Source: Glandiceps talaboti (taxonomy: Eukaryota; Hemichordata; Enteropneusta; Spengelidae). From it: 64,000 nt of DNA. The DNA lies in the NCBI RefSeq assembly GCF_964340395.1, contig NC_135551.1, positions 29,392,455-29,456,454 on the forward strand, written 5' to 3'. Below the pieces are notes generated by a model. That model saw only the letters and a list, made by a program, of their open reading frames with translations. It made no database searches and had not been told where the DNA came from. Each line of letters begins with the position of its first letter. Within the stretch, counting starts at the first letter, position 1. Positions 21,926 through 35,879 of the stretch are shown here, piece after piece. Made by a program: the position numbers and the translations under genes.

Positions 21926-23547
21926 CCAAAGTTATAAAACCTCTGTAAAAGCAGATAACATAGTTACATACCAGTCATATCCACATAACCATCAGAATGA
22001 AACAACCAGAGTAACAAACAAACCAGTGATTTAGTTTTCAGGCAGACATGGACAACACCCAGAAATGAACAGGCTTTGTTATGTCAGGGGTTTTTATATG
22101 AAGAAAATATGTCTTATTTCCAACATGATTGTGATGTACTTCCAAAACGTATAGCAAAAAACCTAGATGTGATTTTGACATACATTTCGGTATCTCTGAA
22201 GGAAGACAAAGGTTACCTCTAGCTCTGGGTAAACAAAAATATTTCCAGCATTTTTTAAGTTGGTTCTAAAAACTGCATTATGTGAAGGTTAAACATTATG
22301 TCATAACTGCAGTTATTTTGGCAAGATCAGTGCAGTAAGGCAGAAAGAATTAATATTAATTGTGAAATACAAAAAGTGGCAATTTAGAAGATATTTTAGT
22401 TTGATTAGGAAGACATTTTGAGATACCCCATTGTTCAACCCTGGACATAGTTTTGCTGGATGTCTAAAAATAGAACTTAGGCATAGGTTAGCATTGTTCA
22501 CTGACATGTCTGTATAAATAGTGTGGTCAAGTAATGCAATTGGTTATAGAAATACTAACGGCAATGTCTGGAACTGTTTGACCGATAACAATCCATAACA
22601 CCAGTGACACCAATAAAAAATGGAAAAGTATACAATCCATGTAGAATATTCATGACACCGTTGTCTGTATTTTAAGTTTAATTTATTCACAAATTTGGAA
22701 TAGGAACCTCATCAAAATTCCTGAGCATTTTGATAGATTTTTTTTATAGAAATTTAATCCAGTCTGGGAATGGAGGTAATAAGAGGAATGAAATAGTGTG
22801 GTATTAAACCTAGCAGCTTCCTGTATATTATGTAATCCTTTATGTGACAGCCCCTGGGCAAGTGCCTGGAGACCTCAAGTAGATGTACCCACTCCAGACT
22901 TAATAAGAAGAATGCAAGTCATTACCAGATCATTTGTAACTGTACAGTCAGTAAGACTAACCCTTAGATATCAAAGATACAGTATCAGCAATTTTGATAT
23001 TTTGTATTCAAGTTACACCATCTACATGCTCTAGATCAGAAGTGGCATATTCTATGTTTCTTAGTAATACTCTCAGATTAGTTTCAAAACTAGAAAGAGG
23101 GTTTTAGTTGATAAATCTGCATAGTATAGATCAGAGGTGATGCATTGTATGATTCTAGCTATTGTAAGCTTAGTTTCCAAACTAGACCAATTTACCAAGT
23201 GCTTTCAGTTTAAAGTGAACAATAAACAAGGAAACAAAGTGAGCAATAAATGAGGAAACATAAGGACAACTTTATGATGTCAAATGTAGAAAATAAAAGG
23301 TCTAAAAAAAAGTCACAAATGATTCAGCTGTCAATGTCATACATACACTCAAAAAATAACCAGTAAATGTACATTGTATAAAGATTAAACCCTGTGTTTA
23401 AATTTATATCTAAAAAAATGTCATAATGGGACAATGTGAGTCAAGGTAATTTACATACACTGGTTTTGCTGTGCGTTTTTTTTTTTTGTTAAAACTTTTG
23501 GATTGTACATGTAATTTTGGTGAAGAAAGTGTTGAGAAGTGTTGAGA

Positions 23548-23858
<311 letters not shown>

Positions 23859-26659
23859 TAAAAAACTATTTGAACCTATCGTAAACATATTTCATGTGTT
23901 AGATAACTTGCAAGGTGGTAATTTCATTAGAAATGGGCCAAACTACATTCTAATATTATCTGGGAGAGGAATTACTCTTTTTGAAGCATCTGTATTATTT
24001 TTTTCCTGTGACAACAAACATGAATAAATATACCAGCCTGTGTCTGAATATATCCCAAACCAAAATATGTAAAACACCACCTCTCATTATTATCTCATGT
24101 ACATTGTACTTTGTGGTCAACCCCTCCATCCCCACTTCCCACCATACCCCACCACTACTCATGAATTTGAAAATGATTTTAAGCATAATTTGACTTTGAT
24201 AGGTACTTGTTGGAAACATTTACCAAATTTTTCACAATTCTGTAACACCTAAAACAAAGTGAATAACATTGGCCTGCTTACAGGAATTCAACATTACAGG
24301 AAATGTGATCAGTTTGTGTGTGTATAAAAGTAGGCTGTTTTTCTCCATGGCCGTGTCCTAGCGTAGAAAGGTCACAATGGTTGTCCATCAGTACCACATG
24401 AAATGTACAGTACTGGAGACATACGATCCTTTGACAGACTGCTGTGTAATCAACTTAACTGTAAATGTATGAATTTAGGTCACTCCAATCTTACCTACAG
24501 TCGTCTCCGCTAACAGAAAGAAATACACTAAATTTGGAAATTTTTCAACAACAAAAAGTTCATTAGATACACGTACATATATTAAAACGGTATATTTGGT
24601 GTCCTGTTTAATTGTGTACAAGAGTCACAAACTGTACAAATAAGCCGATTTGATCATTCTGTGTTGTATTCATTTACACTGATATCTGTTGAAATTGACT
24701 GATGGTAAAATTAATGTATATTGTAGAGATTTTTGAAAGAGAGGTCATAATTTATCCCATTAAAAAGGTGATAAATTTTCATTATTTTTATGTTGATAAA
24801 ATTAGATAATAGCTTCCACATTGATAAATAATATATACTGGTACGTGAATATCTATCAGGCTAAGCCGATGTACTCAATACATACATTATTTTATTATAA
24901 CACATACAGCCAATCATTGGCGGCTCCTTTAGATACACTGATAGCCTTCCATTGTGAATTGAATTGAAAATGGTCGTCAGGGCTGAGTGTGTACATAGCG
25001 GCTAGTGTCACACTATGCTTTTACAGTGAAATCGTTTGCGTCATACTTATTTATAGCAGTACTGGAGACTAAAGAAATGCACACTTTATAGACTTTGTAG
25101 ACTTTACATCTAGCATATGTGACAGGTGTGCAATTAGCAACTAATTTGGGTCAGACTGGTAGAGAGCGTGGATTTCCAAAGGCTTTGATACAAGTGTTTT
25201 GATAGATATTGCTCAGGGAGAGGAGCTATTTGTCGGGTCGCCATCTAGCCTGCATTGCGCTACACCTGTTTTGTTCTCATGTATTGTGTTAGGGAGAATT
25301 GCGTCTGCCTGGAACAATAGGTTGGCCAGCCAGCTCAGAACTGTGTCCATTGACGTATTGTGACCAGTCCCCCCATGCATTGCAGTAGTCAGTTACCTGA
25401 CCTCATGCACACAGAATCACTTCTTGTCAATCGGTGGCATGTTACTTGTAGTGAAGCATGAAAAATGTCCCTTGGATGTCAGCTCTTTCATCATATGGTG
25501 TACTACCAACCACTCTGTGTCACCTTTAAATTCAATCAAGTTCTCAGTTTTTGCATGTGTAGAACATGAGTAGACATACCTATATACAAATTGGCATATT
25601 TGTACAAAAAACAATACACAATGCCTAGAGAAATCGCATTATAGTGATGATCCTAAAGCTTTGGTTCCTGTTGTAGTGTCAAATTAAAGATTCTGTAGAT
25701 GCAAACTTAGTCTGTCCGCCATAGCTACGACACGTATTAAGTATAGAAAGAGACATGCCATGTGGATGCTGACATCATTATACAATAAACAAGGTGAACA
25801 TTTTCATCTGTGGGCTTTACAGGCACATCACAAAGTACAATGCTAACACATCCTGATGCTCATTTGCTGGTATTGAATTTGCAATAAAAACCCTGATGTA
25901 AGGTGAAATCTTTTGTAAAACCAAAAATGTGTGATAAATTAATAAATGATGTCTACTAATTACAAAAGTGAGAAGGGCAAAACTATGTCACTATGTGGAA
26001 AGAATAAATGTACTTGACAATTTCAAGTACTTTATTAAAATTGTCAAATAATATCACAAAATGACTACAGATCACCAAAGTTTTTGAGACAGGATAAAAA
26101 TTTGTCATTGTCATAAACCAAAGGTGATATTTCTTTCATTACGCTAGGTAACACCTTTTGACAGTGCTTATATGGTGGGCAGTGCCGTTAAAGAGGCTGT
26201 GGTTTACAAAATGGCGAAATTTTTATACAGAAGAACTAAATTCGTCATAGCCTACAAACTTACCCTGCTTTGATATCATATTGCATCTATGTAAAAGTAG
26301 GTGAAGTAGCTAATTTGTACTAATAGTAGAAGGAAAATAAAAAGTAGATTGATGTGTGAGAGGAGATTTAATGAGACAAAAATAGAAAAACTAAGTATCC
26401 ATTCTACTTTACCAAGATAGTGAAGTCCACTTAGGAATGAAACATGAAGTATTCAGCTGCAAGGTTTCTCAAGCCCTTCTTGTATTCATAATTCAGGAAG
26501 ATTTATCAGAAAATGTATAGTAGGACAATAGTAGATATAATATTGACATTAATTTCTGTTTATATATTTCATATCAAGTATAACCTTGATTTCAGAGAGG
26601 TATACATGTATGTAGCTAATTTTTAGGCCGAGAAGTAGCTAATTTTGGAGTGTATGGGT

Positions 26660-26951
26660 GATTATGAATAATAATAATAATAATAATAATAATAGTAATC
26701 TTTGTTTGGAAGTTTGTTGAATAGTTGCCATGGAACAGCACTCTAGCACCCACTTATTAAAGAAGCAGGAAGAAACTGGAGTATCCAGGAGAGGGGGGGT
26801 GGACCTGTGTTGTTCAGGAGGGTCAAACTGAGAATCACCCTTTGTACATGCATACCTGGTTAATTTTTTATGCAACCCAGCTTGGCAGGTTTGAACCCAG
26901 GTGGCAGAGGTGAGAGGCCTATGAGGTAACCACTCAGCTACCGACAACCCA
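26660..26951 (-). mobile_element. tRNA-derived SINE with (ATT)n tail
   Basis: Read on the minus strand, it begins GGGTTGTCGGTAGCTGAGTG. TAGCTGAGTGGTTA (26927-26940) is an RNA polymerase III A box and GGGTTCAAACC (26888-26898) a B box, about 30 bases apart as in tRNA genes. The tRNA-like head is followed by about 190 bp of unrelated body and an ATT trinucleotide tail (26667-26697). The structure is that of a SINE, retrotransposed in trans by a LINE. The tRNA source and LINE partner are not identified. Confidence 0.78.
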
Positions 26952-27759
26952 GTAGAAAAATAGTTGGAAGATTAAGTCGATGGAAAATTACTGAAGGTTG
27001 AAAAATGCAAAAAGAATGACCTGGGTTGTTGTTTTTGTCGGCTATCATTTCTTTTCTATCCATTATCAAGAAATTATGGAATGTATAAGTTAATTTTAAA
27101 TTAAAAGCCCACATCGGACTTAGGCTTTTCAGTTGAGAGTAATTGCAGAAATAATAGTTACTTAGATTTCATATTGTATATTTGTATTCATGATGTGGTC
27201 ATCCCAAGTGGGTTATGGTCTGAAAACAGAAAAATGTCGTCATATAAATAACCTGACAGTGTGGTCAAGGTTGCTATAGCAACTTCAAATTATATGTGCG
27301 TCAATTATCAATCATTCTCCTTCATAAGAACTAGCCTCCTACAGTAATACTACACCTACATTTTTAATTATTCATAATCTAGATATTTTATGGGATTAAT
27401 AGCAAACATGACTGACACCTTACTGGTAGATGTGAAGAAAATCTTTTTTTACTTCCGATCCATTATCAATTAAATTATAATTTATATAATGCTATGGTTC
27501 TCATTAAAACTATGTTTCAATGTAGAAGAAACTCTATAACTGCATATTTCTTCTGATTTGTTACCAGGTGGTATATCATCCTTCAAGGCAAAAACCCTGA
27601 GTGTTCATACATGTGTATCTATGGGAAACCTTAAAGTTTACTGGAGTCCCATATCTGCTACTAAGGTTCTAAATTAGCAAAACCCTAGAATATACAGGAA
27701 GGGGAATTTTTCCAGATAATCCCCTCTTTTGTTACATATGATATGATATCAGAGGTCTA

Positions 27760-27935
27760 AAGCCTTGGCAAGCCACCTGTGTTACCAGGGGTCCTCTCTG
27801 CTACAAGGTTCGCTTTCCTTTACCAGGGCTCCCCTCTCTGCTATCAAGGTCTCCTCTGCTACTAAGGTTCACCTCTCCTTTACCAGGGTCCCCCTCTCTG
27901 CTACCAGGACCTGCTCTCTGTCACCAGGGTTCAAA
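27760..27935. repeat. Degenerate pyrimidine-rich tandem repeat
   Basis: Imperfect copies of TACCAGGGYTCCCCTCTCTG-like units with CTACTAAGGTTC variants; period about 25-35. Confidence 0.6.
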
Positions 27936-28189
27936 AACATGCACAATTGTACCTTTGTGACTTGATTAATTAGAGAATTGTTAGCTGAAACTAGTATGAG
28001 TATATTAATCCATGTCATAATATAACGATGAATAATATATTGAATACAGGATAGACCTCCTTGACACACAGAACAAAGATGTCATATTTTCACTGAAGGA
28101 TATTTGTTTGAATACTTGTTGTAAGTAATTTTCTGCAGTCTGATTTGTACTTATACCTTCATGTAGTTGTTGGTGTAGGTATGTTTTGT

Positions 28190-28480
28190 CAGAAGTTTTG
28201 ATCTCACTCAGTCACTGTGACATGTTGGTGTATTGTGGGTATGTCACATACCAAGTAGACTAGATCCATTCAATCATTGTGATTTGTGATGTATAGGATC
28301 TGTTGTGGGTACAATGTAATGTCACATTGGGAGTAGATTCAATCTTACCTAACTATCGTGACTTGCAACATATCATGCAGTCATTTTGGTACATAGTCAC
28401 AACTTGTGGTACATCTTACTGATTACAGTCACGACTTGTGGTACATCGTGCTGTTTTTTGGAGTAAATCTAGAGAGATCT
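28190..28480. repeat. Degenerate tandem sequence with repeated GTCAC...GTGGTACAT words
   Basis: Recurring words GTCACGACTTGTGGTACATC, TGTGGGTA and GTCACAT at irregular spacing, suggesting an old, diverged tandem array. Confidence 0.4.
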
Positions 28481-28859
28481 TCTGTAATCATCATGGTTAT
28501 ATGATGTATGTAGTAGAGTCTTTCTAGGTATGCCTAGGGAATTAATTTGTACTTGTATAACCAATTACACAATGGTTATTATTTTAGGTGGGAAGACTTA
28601 GGCAGTAGCATTTTATACCCCATTATCCTAATTAGTCCCATGTTATCTCGTTAAAATTGTTGAATTTGATTATTAGTGATCTGAACTGAACCAAACATTT
28701 CAGCTTGTGTAACACTATATTTCTGAGATGCAATGTTACTGAAAAGTCTGATCACAGTGAGTAACAGTAAATCTATGCAAGTACCACACATGGTTTTCCC
28801 TCCCCATACTTAGGTTCTTCTGTCCCCCCCCCCATTAAAATTTGAGGTGAATTACTTTT

Positions 28860-28976
28860 ATCTCCTGCACATAAATAAACACCCCACCCCTCACCTGCAC
28901 ATAAATAAATACACCACCCTTCCCCTGCACATAAACAAACACCCTACCCCTCCCCTGCACATAAATAAATAAATAT
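28860..28976. repeat. About 30-bp tandem repeat, four copies
   Basis: Unit CCTGCACATAAATAAACACC followed by CTACCCCTCC, with small indels. Confidence 0.85.
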
Positions 28977-29859
28977 GCCACCAAGTTGTTGATTCCTTGT
29001 ACTGGAGGTGTATGTCCTACAAAACATATAATAAGTTACTTGTTTGACAAGAATTTATGAGATTTTGGAGCTCTTGTAAGTTGTAAGAGTGTACATCTGT
29101 GACTTGGCTCAGTGCCAACAAGTATCATGTATGTACTTCCGTGAAACATCTAGAGAAAAATCAAGGCACTTTAAGTAATAAACTAGTGAAAATCATACCA
29201 CTATGGTATTGATTTGTTCGCAGTGCGTGATCAAGTCACATACAAGATTTGTTAAAGTTAAAGTTGATCATTTGGTCACCAAATATTTACTGGTTACTGG
29301 TCATTTACAAAAATGACTTCAACTTATGGCTGTATTGCCAATCTGTAGTCATGGGAACAACCTTTGACCCCTTCTTCCCCGCCATAACAATATTTCTAGC
29401 CTTAACTCAATTAGTTTTCGTCTTATTTTTTCTGCAGATTAGATTAATTAAATTATTTTTGTTACTTCATTTGAATCCATTGAGAGCAAAGTTCAAGATT
29501 AACTTTTGGAATTTTGTGAATTTTCTTTAAATGCTGTTAAACAACATTTGGAATGTGATGAATATACGTGTAAACTCATATATTATCATATATCTCAGAC
29601 TCTTAAAAATTTTCATATTATTTAAACATAATATTATTTAATTATTAGACTTTATTTTAAACCCGATAGACTATTGAGCCAAAGGGTCTTCTCACACCGT
29701 GTTAAGATAGAAATATGTTATTTGAAATTGATATTTCAGTTCAAGAGATAGATTCAGTCCAACTACGACAATTGAAGTTAAAAGAAGTGGGTGGGAGTAC
29801 ATCTAAATGTTGGCAAAGTGTGAGGTAGAAATTACAGATGTCTCGACCAGTCACTATAA

Positions 29860-30060
29860 TCTTCTGATGATCTTTATTAAAATCAACGTTTCGGCAATGC
29901 AACAGTTGCCTTCTTCAGGGTAAAACTCAAACGTATTCCTGGATGGTAAATATTTTATGTACTCACATTTTCTGACAGAAGGTGACTTCCAAGGTAACAT
30001 TTTGAAACCTGTTGTATATTTATGTACATGAGATGTACACAAGGAAATGACAGTTTAACA
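29860..30060 (-). mobile_element. Retroelement 3'-end-like fragment with GAAACG stem-loop motif
   Basis: On the minus strand, CTGAAGAAGGCAACTGTTGC then ATTGCCGAAACGTTGATTTT forms a short stem-loop, followed by AATAAAGATCATC. Such 'GAAGAAGGC...GCCGAAACGT' hairpins recur at the 3' ends of several invertebrate retroelements, notably Penelope-like ones. I make this link from memory and cannot test it here. Confidence 0.35.
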
Positions 30061-30498
30061 CATACCATTCACTGCTTTTGCCAAGTTTTACAAATGTACC
30101 CCAGTATTAACAGAGTAAGGAAATCACTTGCTTAGATATTTACACCTAGAAGTAACATAATATAGGGGAACAGCCATAAAATATCAGTAGGATTCAACTA
30201 GATTTTATGTATACAGTGCTATCCATAATAAAAACGCTGTCATTTAAAGACATACTGACCACACTGCCATCAATATTGTATAGTGAGTGTGTGTGTTAAT
30301 TGCTCAAGATTAGCAAGAAGGTCATATAGTAAACCCACCGAAGACTGTCCCTTAATTGATAGACTAGCAACCTTGGTATTGTAAATATATATTGATGAAA
30401 CCACATTTGCTAATTGTTCATCATGAATATCACTAACATTGAAAAAATAAGCAGGCAGACCTAATTGTCACCTATTGTTCTGTTATTGATCCGACGTC

Positions 30499-30511
30499 AG
30501 GTCAAAGGTCA
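30499..30511 (+). promoter_or_regulatory. Perfect DR1 nuclear-receptor half-site pair
   Basis: AGGTCAAAGGTCA: two AGGTCA half-sites with one base between, the DR1 arrangement recognised by HNF4, RXR and COUP-TF type receptors. It lies in the probable FOXO 3'UTR intron. Motif only. Confidence 0.35.
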
Positions 30512-31414
30512 TAACCTTGGTCTAAAAATAGACATGATAGTGGTCTAAGGAGACAAGCTGCTTATATGCTGTATTTTGTAACAAATTGAATATTTAAAGT
30601 ACTAGTCATTGAATCTTCTTCCTTGGAGAGATTCAACAAGTTACTGAATGCTTGGATGAAAAGGGGACAGTTTAATCCTCAGCAAGGCTTGGCAAAATCT
30701 CCTTTACCAAATTCAAATCTTGTTTGTGTTGCGGAATAGAGAGGTGGGAAAGTGGTAAGCTGTGTGTGATAGGAATGAAAAGAATTGGCCATGGGGCAGC
30801 CTGTCTCATCTTCATTTAAATGATAACAAATAAGTAATTCATGGAAATGTAATTCTGCATTTTACAAATGGGACTGACATTTCAAGGTTTTTGTAGTATA
30901 CAGGTATCAGCTTGGATTTTGCCTTCACTTGGCTACATATTAAGTCAGTGAGAAGGGTAACACCTGAACTGATCCACCTTTAAAGGTCCACTTTGAAAAA
31001 GTATTAAACATTAGGTGTAAAAAACAGTTATCTGACAAAGTTATAGAAAAAGTTGGCCCAGAACAAAAGAACAATCTTATGTAATCCTCATTGCTCTACT
31101 GATAATGTAACACTATGCGAGAACCTGGGATTGAAACCCTGGCCTTTAAAGGATGATGGGTCCAACCTTTAGAGTGATAGCTAAGACTGGCTCAATCTTC
31201 TGACAACTATTTTATCCACTTGATCCTTTATTCTTGTAATACCAGTCCTAACCCTGATAGTTTGTGTCATGGATTGCACGTTTTAAAACCAACTACATGT
31301 ATGGTAAATAACAGATACTGTATACTGGAGTTCTTCAGTATTGCCTCAGTGCCTGTTGTCAGGCCAAGATGAATGACATCGACAGTGAAAACTTTAAGAC
31401 ATGCTTAACAAACA

Positions 31415-31415
31415 A

Positions 31416-31456
<41 letters not shown>
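31415..31456. repeat. (TG)n microsatellite
   Basis: About 42 bp of TG. Confidence 0.95.
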
Positions 31457-31457
<1 letters not shown>

Positions 31458-33301
31458 CAAATACTTCAAAACTAAGGTCATCTCAGTAAGTTAACTTATG
31501 AATAATACAAGCTAAGTTGAAGAAGAAGAAAAAATCATGGTTGCTTGACTTGTTTGGATGAACAGTAGGAGTTATCACTGAGATATCAACAGGTTTTCAG
31601 CTTTGTGTAACATTGGGTGTGTATTATTTGGCAAGTACTGTAAAATATTACCTACCTTGTGACTTGTCTGCAGGTTTGTATGTTGTGAATTTTATCATCA
31701 CTGTATTAGTCCTAATACTAATAGCATCACTATGAAATTACTTGTCAAATACATTTATTTATTCATTTATTACTCTTCATCACAGGCAAAAATTGATTTC
31801 CACAATAATGAAAAAATATTAACAATGTAACTAGACAAGACAGAAAAAACATACATATTACAAAAAAGTGGCAACTAGCAAACAATAAAAATACAACTAT
31901 AACAACAAAAGATAGCCTGTGAATGGAATGAACAAACAGGTGCTGAGCACCTCTACTTGTGTCCAACCATTATTTCCAAACTTATGTTAGTTTCTACAGC
32001 ATGAATGTTGTAATCTCTATATGAACACTACATGTAAATAGCATCACTGAAATCAATCATCAAATATTTGTAAATGTGTACTTTTGCTTCGATGGCATGA
32101 GTTTTGTAATCTTCTTTCAGTGTTAAGTTTAATAACACTTGGGATCAAAGTGAGGTTGTGTCGTGACTTGTAAATTGTAGATAGAAATAGCAGTCAGATA
32201 ATAACAGATAATTAGTTACAAGGTGTCTGTGGTTGATAGATCATCTATGTGAGATGGTACAAATAACACTGACCCTTACATGCTGTCATTTGCAATGCAT
32301 CATGGGAATTTGAATACATGACCACTCATTCACCAAATAGTAAGCACTATCAACAGTCTTAGAAAGTGTAGTATTAAAAATGACTTCACTGAATTTGAAG
32401 AGGGGTGGGGTTACTGATGTTAAGTATATTTTGGGAACATCTTTGAAAAGAAAAGAAAAGAAAGGCATATTGTACATGAGAAAGTCATGAAATGAAATTG
32501 GTATAGTGGATAGATTTGAGTGTTTTATGTCAGCAGTGTTGTGACAAACAGACACTAAGAATTACTTGTAAGTTGAAAGTGTAAAACAAAGTTTATAGGT
32601 TTGGAAATCAGAAGTTTTTTACTTCAGTCTGGTGGCCTAATGTCCATGGGTCAGTGAATAGCCTCGCTGTTTGAATAATAAAAGATGTCTAACTGTCAAT
32701 GGTGTTTTTCAGCAACTCGTGAAAGCAAGAATGAATGAGTGAATTGATTTGGTAGCCTCTGTGGGGGATAATGATTGCACTATGCATACCAAATCAAGAT
32801 TTTTAGATTGGGTGAAATACGTTGGACTTGTCTGGTACTTTTACTAAGGTAATTACAAAATGTAATGTTTAAGGTTTTTGGAGATAGTCAAGAGGTGAAT
32901 ATCTGATGAAACTGGTAGACTAAAGAGATTTGTTGTAGTGTACACTGCTATAGTCATGTGTTATGTTGTTTAGCTAATGATTACAGTAGTGCAAACAACA
33001 TGAAATCTTTCAATCTAGCCTAGTTCAATGTGAACTCCTTTGTATTGGTTTTAAAAAAACACACGGGAAATTAACTAGGGAAATAGGCAGGTATGTTTTA
33101 CCTACTGTTTGCCCATGACTTGCTGTAAACACAGCAAAGTTTTCGAAATTGGAAATTTTACCCTCGTATTCCTTTTGCTACAAATACAATGTTTATGTCA
33201 AAGGCTCTGAGTCAATATATTCTTGTAGAGTTTCTAATGTATTGTACATGGTTTCACCACCAAAAGTATTGTATTTGACCAGTGATATTTAGATTTTATT
33301 C

Positions 33302-33421
33302 CCAATATTTTCTTCGTTCAGCCAAGGAAAATATGAGTGACCTAGGGGGTCTTTCTCACTACGGAGCAGTGACAACCCTTAGGTCATGAGTATTTTCTGG
33401 CTGAATGAAGAAAAATATTGG
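33302..33421. mobile_element. 120-bp hairpin (MITE-like) element
   Basis: CCAATATTTTCTTCGTTCAG at the left pairs with CTGAATGAAGAAAAATATTGG at the right, and ATGAGTGACCTAGGG with CCCTTAGGTCATGAGT inside, leaving a loop of about 25 bases. No coding capacity. Confidence 0.62.
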
Positions 33422-34451
33422 AGAATAGCATAATTATACCAGTGCCAGTAATGTCAAAAAAAAATCCAGAAAAATAATGGTAATTTTGAACGTTTTGACT
33501 CATTTTGAACACAGCAGAACCAGTGATGTAGACACAGATTGTTGTGACATAGGTGTGCAATGTCATGACGTAGAACGACCAGAGTATATAGTCCATACTT
33601 TTCGTTAAACTTGGTTCGTGCACAGTATAAGGATATTTATATAAAACAAAGTTTACCTGATATTCCCTCATTATCACAGTAGTTTCCAAACTTTGTCAGC
33701 AACTTTGACTAGGTTCTGAAAATTGAACAAGAAGACCTGTTGTGCTAAAAGTAGATGCGCATGTGTTTAGTATTCATACAGAAACTGCCCAAACAAGCTA
33801 ATAACCATACAGAAATACTTCAAATGGGAGTGTTTCTCATGATCTCTGTCGCAAAGCTTCAAAATTGTAAGAAACGTGCTGTTAATCCAATGAACACACA
33901 CATGCACAGTGTACAGTGTACATAAATCTATGCAGCACAACTGCTGAATGTGGGCTGTTTTCAACAATTCATGTTACATTTATTGAAATTAAAACTGCAA
34001 ATGTAGGCTGCCTTTATAGAAATCATCACTCCCTGGTTTCCCATTCTGCCAGGTGTGTATCCTGGAATGCAAAGAATGCCAGCCAAACAGGAAGGCACTG
34101 AATCAACAAAAGTTTCTATTGAATAGTAGTGAGTGACATTTTAAAGTCAGCGTCTGTGGCATTCATTCATTTAGTGTCCTTACTGGAAGAGAATAATAAC
34201 TCAATTTTAGGATGATGAACCGTTCATGGTGACAGATATATAATGAAAGTCACTGACATTTATCCATTTAATCATAGTCAAAGTGTAAAGGGCAAAACCA
34301 GCATATAAATATCAGATGTAGTAATTAATTTAGAGAATGACGTGAATACCCAACATGCTTTGCTAATATACAGACTAACCTTTCCTAAATACGTGAAGAC
34401 AGAATGAAGTAGACTTAAAAAGCTTTAGTTACCATGTGCATTCAAGGATCC

Positions 34452-34650
34452 GCTAGAAGAAAGTATAACATTTTGGAAAAACATTAAGGTTATTTTCCCT
34501 GGAGATGTAGGAACTGGTTACAGATGAATGGAAATCAGAGGTAGAAAGAGCAGCTAGATGAAAGTATAACATTTTAGAAAAACATCAAGGTTATTTTCCC
34601 TGGAGATGTAGGAACTGGTAAGAGATGAATGGAAATCAGAGAGGTAGAGG
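34452..34650. repeat. 101-bp tandem duplication
   Basis: Two copies of a unit including AAGTATAACATTTT and TTATTTTCCCTGGAGATGTA, differing by a few substitutions and a small indel. Confidence 0.88.
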
Positions 34651-34671
34651 TTGCTGTATTATGGTATTATT

Positions 34672-34905
34672 ATAGTCATAGCCCCATGTCCACAGACTAC
34701 CCATTCTTGTGATGGAGCTGCTGTAATTTGCAGCTGGTAACCCACTCAGGCAACCACTGATTATGCAATGATTTAAAGGATAGAAGATTTACAGACTTTT
34801 TTTCCAAAAGAGGAACTCTGTTTTCAGTTCAGGAATACATGTATATGACAATTTGTCACCATCCTTGGGCTACCAAAGTTAATTTTGAACCCTGATATTA
34901 GGGGA
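34672..34905. repeat. Single-copy relative of the 60-bp minisatellite at 40.5 kb
   Basis: Contains CATGTCCACAGACTACC, TAATTTGCAGCTGGTA, CCCACTCAGGCAACCACTGA and ATTTAAAGGATAGAAG in the same order as 40540-41365, where the first part is amplified about eleven-fold. Confidence 0.7.
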
Positions 34906-35004
34906 GAGATGTTACCACAAACAAAAAGTCTTGGGGATGTAATTCTGCTACCTGAATTGTATTGGATTAGTGTCACAACTTATAGAATAGTGAGTGTGTT
35001 TTAA

Positions 35005-35150
35005 AATGCAATGAATGTCAAGAGAGAGAAATTATTGTAAACGTGATTTCATCACCAGAGGTTTTCCCATAAACCCTTGCAGGAATGTCAAGAGAGATTA
35101 TTGTAAATGTGATGTCATCACCAGAAGTTTTCCTGTAAACCCTTGCTGGA
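35005..35150. repeat. Tandem duplication, about 72-bp unit
   Basis: GAATGTCAAGAGAGA...TTATTGTAAACGTGATTTCA and GTTTTCCCATAAACCCTTGC recur once with point differences and a short indel. Confidence 0.85.
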
Positions 35151-35478
35151 AATCCCCAAATGGCTGAACACTGCTATAGTACTCTCCCTTGTGGTGCTCA
35201 TGACACATCCTAAAATGCCATTCAGCCAAAGTTGTTGTGTTACAAAATAAATAAATATCCAGTACTTGTGTCCAAAGAAAGGCATCATTTGTAATGCAGA
35301 GAACATTTTAATAAGTTTTCTAGAGTCTCAAGAGTATTAACATTTTACAACAAGATTATGAAAATTGTTAATGATTGAGTAGATAGAGGACAAAATGAAA
35401 TAAAATTTATTCAGCGGTGTATTTCTAGTCTAAACGTTGAAGGGAAATGTAAATAAATGCCAGTCTGAGAAATAAAGA

Positions 35479-35481
<3 letters not shown>

Positions 35482-35569
<88 letters not shown>
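35482..35569. repeat. (CA)n microsatellite
   Basis: About 88 bp of uninterrupted CA. Confidence 0.97.
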
Positions 35570-35570
<1 letters not shown>

Positions 35571-35879
35571 CCCTGTCTTGTGACACAAACTTTGTACTTA
35601 TTAATACCAGTACCCACATAACATACAAATACCATGAGAAATAAAGATGGTAACATTGATGTAACAGCAACATGATGCAAAAGTTGGTGTAGTACAAGGT
35701 CAAATAGGTTAAAACTATTGTTTTATAACCGGTACATTTTTACATAAAACTGGACCAATCCAGTTTCTGGCAACTTTCCCAAGGTTAGTTTTTGAGTACT
35801 TTTTCAACTCTTTGTAACCCCCGAACAAATATTATATGTAAATAGTGGGATGACTCACATGACAGCTCTCATAGAATGG

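Noticed and set aside
26639-26947. 102-codon minus-strand frame
   Set aside because: It is a translation through the SINE head, body and ATT tail.
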